Of a stretch of 64,000 nucleotides of DNA, positions 8,608 to 16,380 are shown piece by piece (the first letter of the stretch is position 1; every line of letters starts with the position of its first letter). The stretch lies in assembly GCF_014642675.1 (NCBI RefSeq), contig NZ_BMIS01000004.1, forward strand, positions 62,001 to 126,000, read 5' to 3'. The position numbers were made by a program, and so were the translations under genes. The DNA comes from Nesterenkonia cremea. Its GTDB lineage: Bacteria; Actinomycetota; Actinomycetes; Actinomycetales; Micrococcaceae. The notes beneath the pieces are model-generated. The model searched no databases and was not told the origin of the DNA. It was given only the letters and a program-made list of their open reading frames with translations.

Positions 8608-9357
8608 GTGATTCGAGTGATCTGCGTCAGGCATGGAGAGACCGAGTGGAACCGGGCGCACCGGCTCCAAGGACAGTCCGAGGTGGCTCTGGCCCCTTCA
8701 GGGATCGAGCAGGCGAGGGCCGCGGGACTCTACATCCGCAGCCAGAACCCTGCCGCCGGCTACGTCTCCCCGCTCAAGCGCACCCACGCCACCTTCGCCG
8801 CCTTCGAGCTGGGCTTCGCCCCGATCGAGCGCCCCGGGCTCATCGAGCAGAACCTGGGCGACTGGGAAGGCATGCAGACCGCCGATGCCAAGAGCGAGTA
8901 CGCCGAGCTCTATAAGTCCTGGAAGAAGGGGGAGGGGACTCCGCCCCAGGGCGAGGATCCGGCCGCAGTGGTGGAGCGGATGCGCAGTACGTTCTTCGAG
9001 ATCGTCCGCGGCGCCGCCGATCTGGAGCCCACACCCTCGGTGGACACCGACTACGACCTGCGCACTGTGGTCCTGGTCTCCCACGGCACCTCTACCAAGG
9101 CGCTGCTGGAGGGCCTGGGGCTGATCGATCGCTCCCATGTCATCTCTCTGACCGCAGCGGCGATCAGCGTGATCGATGTGCCGCTGCACGGCGGCCCGCT
9201 CTCCAGTTCGCTGCCCCAGGGCGGCGCGCAGATCGAGGGAGGGCCCGCGGCTGAGGCCGAGGTGATCCGGAGCATGACCGACCAGCAGATCGCTGACTAC
9301 GCCAAACTGCGGATGTACAACCTCTCACCGGAGGTGCTGGCCGCGGCCCGCGGCTGA
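8608..9357 (+). CDS. Histidine phosphatase family protein (phosphoglycerate mutase-like)
   Basis: About 249 aa. The catalytic VRHGETEWN motif lies within the first 15 residues, followed by LSPSG-type (LAPSGIEQA), a YVSPLKRTHAT segment, E in the IEQNLGDWEGM region and the second histidine in VSHGTSTKALLE. It is a cytosolic phosphatase or mutase of unspecified substrate; family members act on sugar phosphates and many small phosphoesters. The C-terminus has a roughly 50-residue extension. GTG 8608 is chosen because a TAGACT -10 lies 7 nt upstream; ATG 8602 is the alternative. Confidence 0.85.
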   Translation: MIRVICVRHGETEWNRAHRLQGQSEVALAPSGIEQARAAGLYIRSQNPAAGYVSPLKRTHATFAAFELGFAPIERPGLIEQNLGDWEGMQTADAKSEYAELYKSWKKGEGTPPQGEDPAAVVERMRSTFFEIVRGAADLEPTPSVDTDYDLRTVVLVSHGTSTKALLEGLGLIDRSHVISLTAAAISVIDVPLHGGPLSSSLPQGGAQIEGGPAAEAEVIRSMTDQQIADYAKLRMYNLSPEVLAAARG

Positions 9358-9377
9358 GCGCCTGCGCTCGCAGGCGC
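9358..9377. terminator. Hairpin between convergent genes
   Basis: GCGCCTGCG, a short loop, then GCAGGCGC, directly after the stop of the phosphatase gene and before the convergent tagD-like gene. GC-rich stem without a T tract, so it may end transcription from either side only weakly. Confidence 0.4.
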
Positions 9378-9453
9378 GGTCTCACTGCCGGTGGATGCGG
9401 GGCACCGCGGGGAACTGAGCGGTGCTGGGACCGGGGCCTTCGGCGTCGTCGGC

Positions 9454-9885
9454 CTACTGTTCCTCCTCCTCGCGGTACCCGATGGCCTCCCAGAGCAGAT
9501 CCCGGCGGATCTGTGAGGTGGAGGTGCCTTCGGTGCGCGGGAGGTAGAGCACCTCGCAGTAGTCCTTGAGGTACTCGAACTTCTCCGAGCCCTCCCAGTC
9601 GCTGCCCATGACCACCGTGTCGATGCTGTACTTCTTCACATCCGCCAGCTTCTGCTCCCAGGTCACCTCGGGGATGACCAGATCCACGTAGCGGATGGAC
9701 TCCAGCATGGTCTTGCGGGTCTCGTAGACGTGATAGCTGGACTTCTTGCCGGGCTTCTGCGCGTTGAAGCCGTCGGTGCTCAGCCCGACCACCAGATAGT
9801 CGCCCAGGGACTTGGCGCGCTTGAGCAGGCGGATATGCCCCCAGTGCAGGAGGTCGAAGGTGCCGTAGGTCAGGACCCGTTTCAC
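9454..9885 (-). CDS. tagD: Glycerol-3-phosphate cytidylyltransferase (TagD-like)
   Basis: 143 aa, the normal size for TagD. The nucleotidyltransferase HxGH-type motif is in GTFDLLHWGHIRLL (residues 8-21), followed by YLVVGLSTD and the C-terminal RTEGTSTSQIRRDLL, which contains the family STSxIxR motif. It makes CDP-glycerol from CTP and sn-glycerol-3-phosphate for teichoic-acid-type polymers. GTG start with a TAGACT -10 8 nt upstream (leaderless). A closely similar second copy lies at 11491-11973; ribitol- or other alditol-phosphate specificity for one of them cannot be excluded. Confidence 0.88.
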   Translation of the reverse strand: MKRVLTYGTFDLLHWGHIRLLKRAKSLGDYLVVGLSTDGFNAQKPGKKSSYHVYETRKTMLESIRYVDLVIPEVTWEQKLADVKKYSIDTVVMGSDWEGSEKFEYLKDYCEVLYLPRTEGTSTSQIRRDLLWEAIGYREEEEQ

Positions 9886-9893
9886 AAGAGGCG

Positions 9894-9899
9894 AGTCTA
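9894..9899 (-). promoter_or_regulatory. -10 element for leaderless tagD-like gene
   Basis: TAGACT on the minus strand, 8 nt upstream of the GTG at 9885. Confidence 0.45.
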
Positions 9900-9958
9900 T
9901 CCGCCATTCACAACGGATTCATTCTGCTTTCTGAACAACGGCATAACGCGGAATCATC

Positions 9959-9964
9959 TAGGCT
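9959..9964 (+). promoter_or_regulatory. -10 element for a leaderless start
   Basis: TAGGCT, 7 nt upstream of the ATG at 9972. With the minus-strand element at 9894-9899 it makes this short gap a divergent promoter pair. Confidence 0.45.
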
Positions 9965-9971
9965 GGGTACG

Positions 9972-11447
9972 ATGAGCACTCACGGCACCCCTGATGATCG
10001 TTTGGCCCAGATCGAGGCGTTGGCGCAGGACCCCGACGCCGACTGGGACACTCTGCACTTCATCGCGGAGAACTACCCGAGCCTGCGTCCGGCTGTGGCT
10101 GCCAACCCCGGCACCTACCCGGAGCTGCTTGAGGCGCTGGGGGCGATGAACGATCCAGAGATCGACGCCGCCCTGGCCAGCCGTGCCGCCGCATCCGCCG
10201 GCACTGCCGCGTCCGGTGCCGACACGAGTGCTGAGCCTTCCGAGGAGCAGACCGGTGAGCTGCCCCCTGTTGCGGAGGAGGAGACCGCCGTCCACGAAGG
10301 CATGGCCGCACAGGGTCCCGCCTTCCTGGAGCAGCGGCTGGACGCCCCGGAGCCTGACCAGGCTCTGGACTCTGACGAGGAGCAGACCCAGTACATCCCT
10401 GCGGTGACTGAGGAACCGGAGGAGGCCGCCGGGGCCCAGGCCGCCGCTGCGGCAGGTGCCGAGCCGGACAGCGCCGTGCAGCCGGAGTATCCCGCAGCTG
10501 CCGCTCCGGCCGCCGCCGCAGGCTATGCGGCTCAGGAGCAGGCCGCCTATGCCCAACAGGTCCAGGCCGCCTCGGTCCAGCCGCCCCGTGAGCGCGAATC
10601 CCGTGCCCCCAAAGTGCTGGCCGCCGTGCTGCTGCCGCTGGTAGGTCTGATCGCTGTGGCCGTGCTGATCTTCGCTCTGCTGGGCGACTCCGGCGACCAG
10701 ATGGCCGAGGAGCCGGCCCCTGAGCAGGAGGAGCCCGCCCCGCAGCAGGAGGAGGCGCCCGACCAGGGTGAGCCGGCCGAGCAGGAGGAGGACGCCGCGG
10801 AGGACGAGGTGGATCTCGACGGGGCGCGCACCGAGCTGACGGCCCTGCCCGATGACTCCACCTGCCAGAACCCGGAGGAGGACGCAGCCGAGGTGGCCGC
10901 CTTCGTGGAGACGGCCTCAGACGCTGATGCCATGGAGCAGGAGGCCGGCATGCTGGAGGACCTCTTCGAGGACCTGCAGGACTCCTGCGACAACATCCAC
11001 GCCGCCGCCGTCTATGAGGGCGTGCGCAGCGGGGGAGACGAGGACACCGCCGGCTCCTTCGAGGCTGTGGGCACCGACTGGTCCGACCAGATGATGAGCG
11101 CCGACGGCGCCCAGGAGATGGACGGGTTCATCACCCCGGACGAGAACAAGATCTGCCTCTTCGAAGACGGCTTGACCTGCACTGTGCTGGAGCAGGACGC
11201 CGGTGCGCCCGAGGGCTGCGAGGACGGCGCCACCTTCACCATGCAGGTGGACGGGGACACCCCGGGGCTGGACTGCGACAGCGAACTCAGCGCCGATGAG
11301 GACTACGAGACCCTCGCCCATGATGACACCGCCACGGATGGATTCCTGGCCTGCGTCTCCCTGGAGGACCGGATCTCCTGCTGGAACACCCTGACCGGCG
11401 TCGGCTTCGAGATGTCAGAGGGCGACCACTACGCCTACTCGCCCTGA
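9972..11447 (+). CDS. Membrane protein with N-terminal variant leucine-rich-repeat-like segment
   Basis: 491 aa. Residues about 8-65 (LAQDPDADWDTLHFIAENYP, then LRPAVAANPGTYPELLEALG) look like the short helical variant-LRR repeats found at the N-terminus of many actinobacterial membrane proteins. A long Ala/Glu-rich disordered stretch follows, then one membrane helix at about 214-238 (VLAAVLLPLVGLIAVAVLIF), an acidic Glu/Pro/Gln linker, and an extracytoplasmic C-terminal region with several cysteines. No enzyme motif is seen. It sits between two tagD-like genes on the opposite strand, so an envelope role is plausible but unproven. Confidence 0.75.
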   Translation: MSTHGTPDDRLAQIEALAQDPDADWDTLHFIAENYPSLRPAVAANPGTYPELLEALGAMNDPEIDAALASRAAASAGTAASGADTSAEPSEEQTGELPPVAEEETAVHEGMAAQGPAFLEQRLDAPEPDQALDSDEEQTQYIPAVTEEPEEAAGAQAAAAAGAEPDSAVQPEYPAAAAPAAAAGYAAQEQAAYAQQVQAASVQPPRERESRAPKVLAAVLLPLVGLIAVAVLIFALLGDSGDQMAEEPAPEQEEPAPQQEEAPDQGEPAEQEEDAAEDEVDLDGARTELTALPDDSTCQNPEEDAAEVAAFVETASDADAMEQEAGMLEDLFEDLQDSCDNIHAAAVYEGVRSGGDEDTAGSFEAVGTDWSDQMMSADGAQEMDGFITPDENKICLFEDGLTCTVLEQDAGAPEGCEDGATFTMQVDGDTPGLDCDSELSADEDYETLAHDDTATDGFLACVSLEDRISCWNTLTGVGFEMSEGDHYAYSP

Positions 11448-11490
11448 TCGGCAGGTGCTGCTCGGGAGGGCCTGATCGGCCGGGCCCGGC

Positions 11491-11973
11491 TCAGGCGGAG
11501 CGGGCGAAGCTGCGTGCCGCAACGTGCTGCGGGGTGCGGTGGTGCCAGCGGCGTCCGCGCTGATCGCTGACCGCTTCCACCAGGAGGTCCCGGCGGATCT
11601 GGCTGGTGGAGACTCCGTCGGTGCGGGGGAGGTAGACGACGTCGCACTGTTCCCGCAGGGGCTCGAAGCGCTCCGAGCCCTGCCAGTCGCTTCCCATGAC
11701 CACGGTGTCGATGTGCAGCTGCTCCACGTCCTGGGCCTTCTGCTCCCAGCTGGCCTCGGGGACCACCAGATCGACATAGCGCACGGCCTCCAGCATGGAC
11801 TTGCGGACTTCGAAGTCGTGATAGCTGGCGGGCTTGCCGTACTTCTGCTCGTTGAACTCATCGGTGCTGACGGCCACCACCAGGTAGTCGCCGAGTTCAC
11901 GGGCTCGCTTGAGCAGGTTGATATGCCCCCAGTGCAGGAGGTCGAAGGTCCCATACGTGAGAACGCGCTTCAT
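11491..11973 (-). CDS. tagD: Glycerol-3-phosphate cytidylyltransferase (TagD-like), second copy
   Basis: 160 aa from the ATG at 11973, chosen because MKRVLTYGTFDLLHWGHINL aligns with the start of the other copy; the reading frame stays open 16 codons further upstream. The HxGH motif and the STSQIRRDLL motif are conserved. The C-terminus runs about 20 residues beyond the catalytic core in a basic, His/Arg-rich tail absent from the 9454-9885 copy. It lies downstream of the glycerophosphotransferase on the same strand across a 193-bp gap, so it is the copy most directly linked to polymer synthesis. Confidence 0.87.
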   Translation of the reverse strand: MKRVLTYGTFDLLHWGHINLLKRARELGDYLVVAVSTDEFNEQKYGKPASYHDFEVRKSMLEAVRYVDLVVPEASWEQKAQDVEQLHIDTVVMGSDWQGSERFEPLREQCDVVYLPRTDGVSTSQIRRDLLVEAVSDQRGRRWHHRTPQHVAARSFARSA

Positions 11974-12119
11974 GCTGACGAACTGATCCCCTCGTTCGTT
12001 GAGCGTCGGGCACGGCAACACTCAGGCGCCGAGCTGCGATGTGATCGGTGTATCCTATTGGGTCATGCTATCAACGCGGTGCAAAGCTGATATTCAAGCA
12101 CCGCTTGAGGCTTCCTGAA

Positions 12120-12132
12120 CCGGCGCAGCGCC
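12120..12132. terminator. Short GC hairpin downstream of the glycerophosphotransferase gene
   Basis: CGGCGC-A-GCGCCG lies within the gap 11974-12166 separating the tagF-like and tagD-like genes. This gap is AT-richer than the neighbouring genes. The hairpin lacks a T tract. No further gene is seen in the gap. Confidence 0.25.
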
Positions 12133-12166
12133 GTGGAGCACCGCTGCCGCGCCCAGGCGCAGGTGT

Positions 12167-13327
12167 TCAGCGCAGCTCGAGCGCCTTCACGATGGCCTCG
12201 GTGCAGGCGGGGTCGCCTTCGGGCAGGGCGCCGTCCTCGGTGACGTAGTCCAGGTGCTTGGAGCGGAACTCCGTGTAGTCCGGAGTCTCGAAGGTCAGTG
12301 CCGTCTCCATGGCCTCGGCGGCGGTCTCCACCACGGGGCCGGGGACCTCGGCGTCGTAGTCGATGGCCAGGCCGCGGGCACCGATGTACTCATCCATGTC
12401 ATAGGGCCAGAAGACCAGTGGGATGTCCCGCAGCGTGGCCTCATAGGCCACGGCTGAGTAGTCGGTGATCAGCGCATCGGCGATGGACAGCCAGTCCAGC
12501 ACGCCGAAGCTGCGGCCGATGACCACATGATCGCCCTCGGGCAGCGAGGACTTGTCCAGCGGGTGGGGGACCAGCACCAGTGTTGCCTCCGGATCCCGCA
12601 TGGCCGTGGCCAGCTGGGTGTAGGGGATGTGGCGTCCCCGGCGGAAGGTCGGAGCGTAGAGGACCACCTTGCGGCCCTCCAGCTGCGGATAGGCTTTGAG
12701 GATCTCTGCCCGGCGGGCCGCCATCCGGCCCTCGTCCAGCAGGTAGTCCACCCGCGGCATGCCCAGCGGGCAGACCGCCTCATGCGGGACGCCGAAGGCC
12801 GCGGTGTAGATCTCGGCGGGGACCGAGCCGGCCGCGGTGATGAAGGTGTACTGCTTATGCATCTGCATGATCTCGGCGACCTTGGGGTGGGGTCCCTCGC
12901 GGGTGCCGGAGGCCAGATGCCCGAAGTTCTTGATGGCCCCGAGCGCATGCCAGACCTGAGCGATCCGCAGCTGCTCGCGGTGGTTCAGGATGCTGACAGG
13001 GATGATGTAGCCGTCCACCACGCAGGCCTGGCAGGTGGCCAGGTGGTACATCTCCCGGACCGCCTTGGCGGCGTAGGCGAAGCTGAGCTTCTTGTGCTTG
13101 ATCAGCACCACCGAGTGATCGGGGTAGTCACGCTGGATGGATTCCTTGAGCATCGCGAAGTCGATGGTGATCCGCTTGGGCTCCCGGGTGATCAGGACGA
13201 CTTTTCGCCGCACCGGCAGCAGCTTCATGCCGGAGTAGAGGAGGCGAGCACCCCCGACCATCACCGTCAGGACAGGGGAGAGGGCTTTTCGCTTCAGCTC
13301 AGACTCTCCCTTCAGGGCCGTGCACAC
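12167..13327 (-). CDS. CDP-glycerol glycerophosphotransferase family protein (TagB/TagF-like)
   Basis: About 386 aa. The family signatures are present: AQVWHALGAIKNFGH, VPLGMPRVDYL-type (CPLGMPRVDYLLDE), YAPTFRRGR, and the C-terminal LITDYSAVAYEATL with PLVFWPYDMDEY. These enzymes transfer glycerol-phosphate from CDP-glycerol to prime or extend teichoic-acid-like chains at the inner membrane face. The start is uncertain. The frame is open to 13432, but a TAGAGT -10 at 13354-13359 puts the transcript start near 13347. GTG 13327 is listed; a CTG at 13297 has a good ribosome binding site (GGGAGAG), and a GTG at 13264 is a further option. Confidence 0.85.
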   Translation of the reverse strand: MCTALKGESELKRKALSPVLTVMVGGARLLYSGMKLLPVRRKVVLITREPKRITIDFAMLKESIQRDYPDHSVVLIKHKKLSFAYAAKAVREMYHLATCQACVVDGYIIPVSILNHREQLRIAQVWHALGAIKNFGHLASGTREGPHPKVAEIMQMHKQYTFITAAGSVPAEIYTAAFGVPHEAVCPLGMPRVDYLLDEGRMAARRAEILKAYPQLEGRKVVLYAPTFRRGRHIPYTQLATAMRDPEATLVLVPHPLDKSSLPEGDHVVIGRSFGVLDWLSIADALITDYSAVAYEATLRDIPLVFWPYDMDEYIGARGLAIDYDAEVPGPVVETAAEAMETALTFETPDYTEFRSKHLDYVTEDGALPEGDPACTEAIVKALELR

Positions 13328-13353
13328 GTGATCTGCGTGCTGTGTTCGGAACG

Positions 13354-13359
13354 ACTCTA
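13354..13359 (-). promoter_or_regulatory. -10 element for the glycerophosphotransferase gene
   Basis: TAGAGT on the minus strand. It places transcription start near 13347, downstream of the first in-frame ATG at 13432. Confidence 0.4.
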
Positions 13360-13443
13360 GCCGATCCCGATGACACGTGGGCGAAACAGCGGAGCTCCCA
13401 CCTGGAGCGCGGCCCGGTGGTTCGCGTGCCATACCGGGGATCC

Positions 13444-13449
13444 GTACGC
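13444..13449 (+). promoter_or_regulatory. -10 element for leaderless LCP gene
   Basis: TACGCT, 8 nt upstream of the ATG at 13458. GGAAGGG abuts the ATG too closely to act as a normal ribosome binding site. Confidence 0.4.
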
Positions 13450-13457
13450 TGGAAGGG

Positions 13458-14543
13458 ATGACTCAGGACCTCTTCGCCCAGGACGACGACGCCCCAGAGA
13501 CCGAGGCGGCCCCGCGGAACAGGTGGCGGCGTCGGGTGATGTTCGTGCTCAGCGGCGCCGCAGTGCTGCTGCTGGGCGGTCTGGCCCTCTCCTTCTTCTA
13601 CCTGAACTCGCTGGCCGGCTCCTATGAGGAGTCCGTCCAGACCTTCGATGAGACCTTCCCGGATGACGCTGACCGTCCGGACCGCCCTGAGCGGGTGGAG
13701 ACCGATGACGACGGCGACGAGACCGTGGTGGAGGATGAGTCGCTGAACCTCCTGCTCATCGGCTCCGATGAGGGCGGCGGCTCCGGTCCGGAGGAGGACC
13801 TGCCGATGGTCCCCAACGCCGGCCGCGCCGATACGATGATGCTGGTCCATGTCCCGCATGAGCGCGACAGCATCCAGGTCATGTCCATCTTGCGCGACAC
13901 CTGGGTGGAGGTCCCCGGCCACGGCGAGCATAAGATCAACGCCGCCTTCTCCCTGGGCGGAGTGCCGCTGGCGGTGGAGACGATGGAGTCGCTCTTCGAG
14001 GTGCCCATCGACCACGTGGCCGCCATGGACATGATCGGCTTCCAGAACCTGGTGGGCACCCTGGGCGGAGTCGCGGTGGACTCCCCGGTCTCCTTCACCT
14101 CCAAGGACGGCTACACCTACGCCGAGGGCACGCAGCATATGCAGCCGGAGGAGGCGCTGTCCTTCGTCCGGGAGCGTGACGCCTTCGACGAGGTCGGCGA
14201 CAACCAGCGCACGGCCAACCAGCAGGCCTTCATCGGAGGAGTGCTCAACGAGGTGCTTCAGCCCTCCACCTTCTCCAGCCCCGCGCAGGTCCATGACCTG
14301 GTGGAGGACTTCGCACCGCATATGACGGTGGATCCGGAGCTGGCCGATCCGGGGAATGTGGCCAGCCTGGGCTGGGAGATGCGCAACATCCGCGGCGGTG
14401 ACATCGACATGTTCACCCTGCCCCACGGAGGCCTGGGAGAGACGGCCGGCCAGGCCGTGATCTGGCAGGATGAGCAGGCCATCGAAGAAGCCTCCGAGGC
14501 GCTGCAGGACGGAAGCTTCGGTGACTACGCCACACAGAACTGA
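13458..14543 (+). CDS. LytR-CpsA-Psr (LCP) family wall-polymer ligase
   Basis: About 361 aa. A cytoplasmic acidic N-terminus, a basic patch and one membrane helix (around residues 24-45) are followed by the LCP domain: LNLLLIGSDEG, GRADTMMLVHVP (the conserved Arg/Asp pair), ILRDTWVEVPG, HKINAAFSLGG, then EALSFVRERDAF and GDNQRTANQQAF near the end. LCP proteins transfer wall teichoic acid or other glycopolymers from lipid carriers to peptidoglycan, outside the membrane. The divergent TagF-like gene and nearby tagD copies fit that job. Confidence 0.92.
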   Translation: MTQDLFAQDDDAPETEAAPRNRWRRRVMFVLSGAAVLLLGGLALSFFYLNSLAGSYEESVQTFDETFPDDADRPDRPERVETDDDGDETVVEDESLNLLLIGSDEGGGSGPEEDLPMVPNAGRADTMMLVHVPHERDSIQVMSILRDTWVEVPGHGEHKINAAFSLGGVPLAVETMESLFEVPIDHVAAMDMIGFQNLVGTLGGVAVDSPVSFTSKDGYTYAEGTQHMQPEEALSFVRERDAFDEVGDNQRTANQQAFIGGVLNEVLQPSTFSSPAQVHDLVEDFAPHMTVDPELADPGNVASLGWEMRNIRGGDIDMFTLPHGGLGETAGQAVIWQDEQAIEEASEALQDGSFGDYATQN

Positions 14544-14587
14544 CGACGCCGACCAGCACTGAGGTGGGCCGAACCGGCTGCGGGGCT

Positions 14588-14633
14588 CGGTGAGCGGTGC
14601 TCACCGGACCGGCGCCGCGGCGGCCGAGCCGCC
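14588..14633. terminator. Two hairpins between convergent LCP and VOC genes
   Basis: CGGTGAGC-GGT-GCTCACCG at 14588-14606, then GGCGGC-CGA-GCCGCC at 14619-14633. Both are perfect short GC-rich stems in the convergent gap. No T tract. Confidence 0.4.
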
Positions 14634-14646
14634 GGCGTCGGGAGCC

Positions 14647-15291
14647 TCAGATGGTGACTTCTCCGTTGGGGGAGCGGAAGGTGACCGACATGATGCCCGG
14701 CGTGCCGGAGGGGGCGATCCAGTCCACGTCCACGTCCTCGAAGGGATCGGCGTCGGGGCAGTTGAGCCAATCGGTCACACGCTCCGGCGAGCCGGCGATG
14801 GACAGCTTGGTCAGCTCGGCCTGCGGGGGATAGGCCTGCGAGGGGTGGAGGTGCTCGGTGCCCTCGTCCCAGCGCAGCAGATAGGGGACCTGCGGGTCGG
14901 CGATCAGGCCTTTGATGCCGATCTGCTGCCAGGTCAGCTCGTTGCCGTCGGGGAACTTGCGGTTGCCCGGCACCGCCTTTCGGCCCAGGCGCTCCTCGAA
15001 GTGGGAGAGATCGTCCACCGTGACGCACCAGCCCATCCAGCCGCCGCCTACCTGGGAACGGTTGCGGACCGCCTGCCCGAAGGGAGCCTTATCAGCCGAG
15101 GGGTGGTCCAGGACCTCCACGATCTCCAGGTACTGGCGCTTGGCCAGGGGAATGATGGCATTGCGTGTGCCGAAGCGCGGATGGAGTCCACCCTTGACGC
15201 GTTCCACGCCGAGAACATCGACGATCCGCCGGACTGTGGAGTCCAGGCCGTCCGGTCCGACTGCGTACGAGACGTGATCCAAGCGCATCAT
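14647..15291 (-). CDS. VOC family (glyoxalase-like) protein
   Basis: About 214 aa from the tandem ATGs at 15286-15291. It begins RLDHVSYAVGPDGLD, typical of the glyoxalase-like domain, with LEIVEVLDHP and GWMGWCVTVDD in the first half and a second beta-alpha-beta unit from LTKLSIAGSPERV. Proteins of this group bind a metal or small ligand; the substrate cannot be told. The frame is open 86 codons upstream, but that extension is unlike the family and runs into the divergent promoter region of the SURF1 gene. Confidence 0.8.
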   Translation of the reverse strand: MMRLDHVSYAVGPDGLDSTVRRIVDVLGVERVKGGLHPRFGTRNAIIPLAKRQYLEIVEVLDHPSADKAPFGQAVRNRSQVGGGWMGWCVTVDDLSHFEERLGRKAVPGNRKFPDGNELTWQQIGIKGLIADPQVPYLLRWDEGTEHLHPSQAYPPQAELTKLSIAGSPERVTDWLNCPDADPFEDVDVDWIAPSGTPGIMSVTFRSPNGEVTI

Positions 15292-15371
15292 GACCCCATA
15301 CTGACACCAGCGGTGTGACATAGGTAAATCGAGAGCCGGATCACACTGAATATGAACTCCGCACGTCACAA

Positions 15372-15390
15372 CTTCTACGGTTCGTAGAAG
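15372..15390. promoter_or_regulatory. Perfect inverted repeat, probable operator
   Basis: CTTCTACG-GTT-CGTAGAAG, 8-bp arms with a 3-nt spacer. It covers roughly -46 to -28 relative to the proposed start at 15418, between divergent VOC and SURF1 genes. The regulator is unknown. Confidence 0.5.
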
Positions 15391-15405
15391 ATCTCGCATG
15401 GCGCG

Positions 15406-15411
15406 TATCCT
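15406..15411 (+). promoter_or_regulatory. -10 element for leaderless SURF1 gene
   Basis: TATCCT, 6 nt upstream of the GTG at 15418. The palindrome at 15372-15390 would cover the -35 position. Confidence 0.45.
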
Positions 15412-15417
15412 GGTGGG

Positions 15418-16380
15418 GTGCTCAAGACCGCGCTGCAGCCCAAGTGGATCGCGATGCTCGTCCTCGCGCTCGTCCTCGCCACCGTGTTCGTGGTCATGAG
15501 CGCCTGGCAGTTCGGCGAATCCCGCACTGAGGGCAATCCGGTGGAGCACCTCACCGAGGAGCCGGTGCCGATGACCGAGATCTATGAGCCCGAGCGCGGC
15601 ATGACCATCTATGAGGCCGACCGGATCGTCGACATCTCCGGCGAATTCGTCGAGGACACCCAGATCATCGTCGATGAGCGCCTTCAGGGCGAGGAGATGG
15701 GCTACTGGGTGGTCGCAGCGTTCCGCGTGGACGGCGCCCCCGATGATGAGGTGATCCCCGTGGTCCGCGGCTGGGTGGATGACCTCGACGAGGTCGACGC
15801 CCTCCCCGACGGCGAACAGCTGGAGATCCAGGGCCGCCTGCTTCCCACGGAGGCGCCGGGCGACGGCCCGCGCGAGACTCCCGGCATCTTCCCGACCCTC
15901 TCCGCGGCCGAGCTGATCAACATCTGGGACGAGCCTTCGTACTCGGGCTTCGTGGTCGCCTTCGACACCCTCGACGCCGCCGGTGAGGAGATCGGAGCCG
16001 AGGCGGCGGACTCCCCGCTGGAGTCGGTCTGGGTGGGCACCCAGCCCGAGACCTCAGACATCAACTGGCAGAGCCTCTTCTACGCCGTGGAATGGGCGGT
16101 CTTCGCCGGCTTCGCCTTCTACCTGTGGTGGCGGATGGTCAAGGACGCCCACATCAAGGAGTTGGAGGAGCAGCGCCTGGACCGCGAATGGGAGGAGCAG
16201 TGGCGCCGCGAGCAGCTGGCCAAGCTGCAGGCCTCCCGCCAGGGCGGCGCAGCTGAGGGCGTCTCCTCAGGCGGTTCCGCAGCAGAGCCCGACGCCGGCA
16301 GCCACACCACAGATCCGGACACCAGCGGTCCGGGCACCACAGACCCGGACAACAGAGATCCGAAGGACACCTCATCGTGA
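15418..16380 (+). CDS. SURF1 family protein, cytochrome oxidase biogenesis
   Basis: 320 aa. Two membrane helices bracket an extracytoplasmic domain: residues about 11-32 (MLVLALVLATVFVVMSAWQF) and about 228-242 (AVFAGFAFYLWWR). Between them are the SURF1 features: a W-Q near the first helix, YWVVAAFRVDG, PVVRGWVDDLDEV and EIQGRLLPTE. SURF1 helps insert haem a or assemble subunit I of haem-copper oxidases. The C-terminus adds a charged helix and a Ser/Asp/Thr-Pro low-complexity tail. GTG start, leaderless. It overlaps the next gene by 4 bp. Confidence 0.85.
   Translation: MLKTALQPKWIAMLVLALVLATVFVVMSAWQFGESRTEGNPVEHLTEEPVPMTEIYEPERGMTIYEADRIVDISGEFVEDTQIIVDERLQGEEMGYWVVAAFRVDGAPDDEVIPVVRGWVDDLDEVDALPDGEQLEIQGRLLPTEAPGDGPRETPGIFPTLSAAELINIWDEPSYSGFVVAFDTLDAAGEEIGAEAADSPLESVWVGTQPETSDINWQSLFYAVEWAVFAGFAFYLWWRMVKDAHIKELEEQRLDREWEEQWRREQLAKLQASRQGGAAEGVSSGGSAAEPDAGSHTTDPDTSGPGTTDPDNRDPKDTSS

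Noticed and set aside
13327..13432. Start of the glycerophosphotransferase at ATG 13432
   Set aside because: The extra N-terminal residues are unlike the family and lie upstream of the predicted transcript start.
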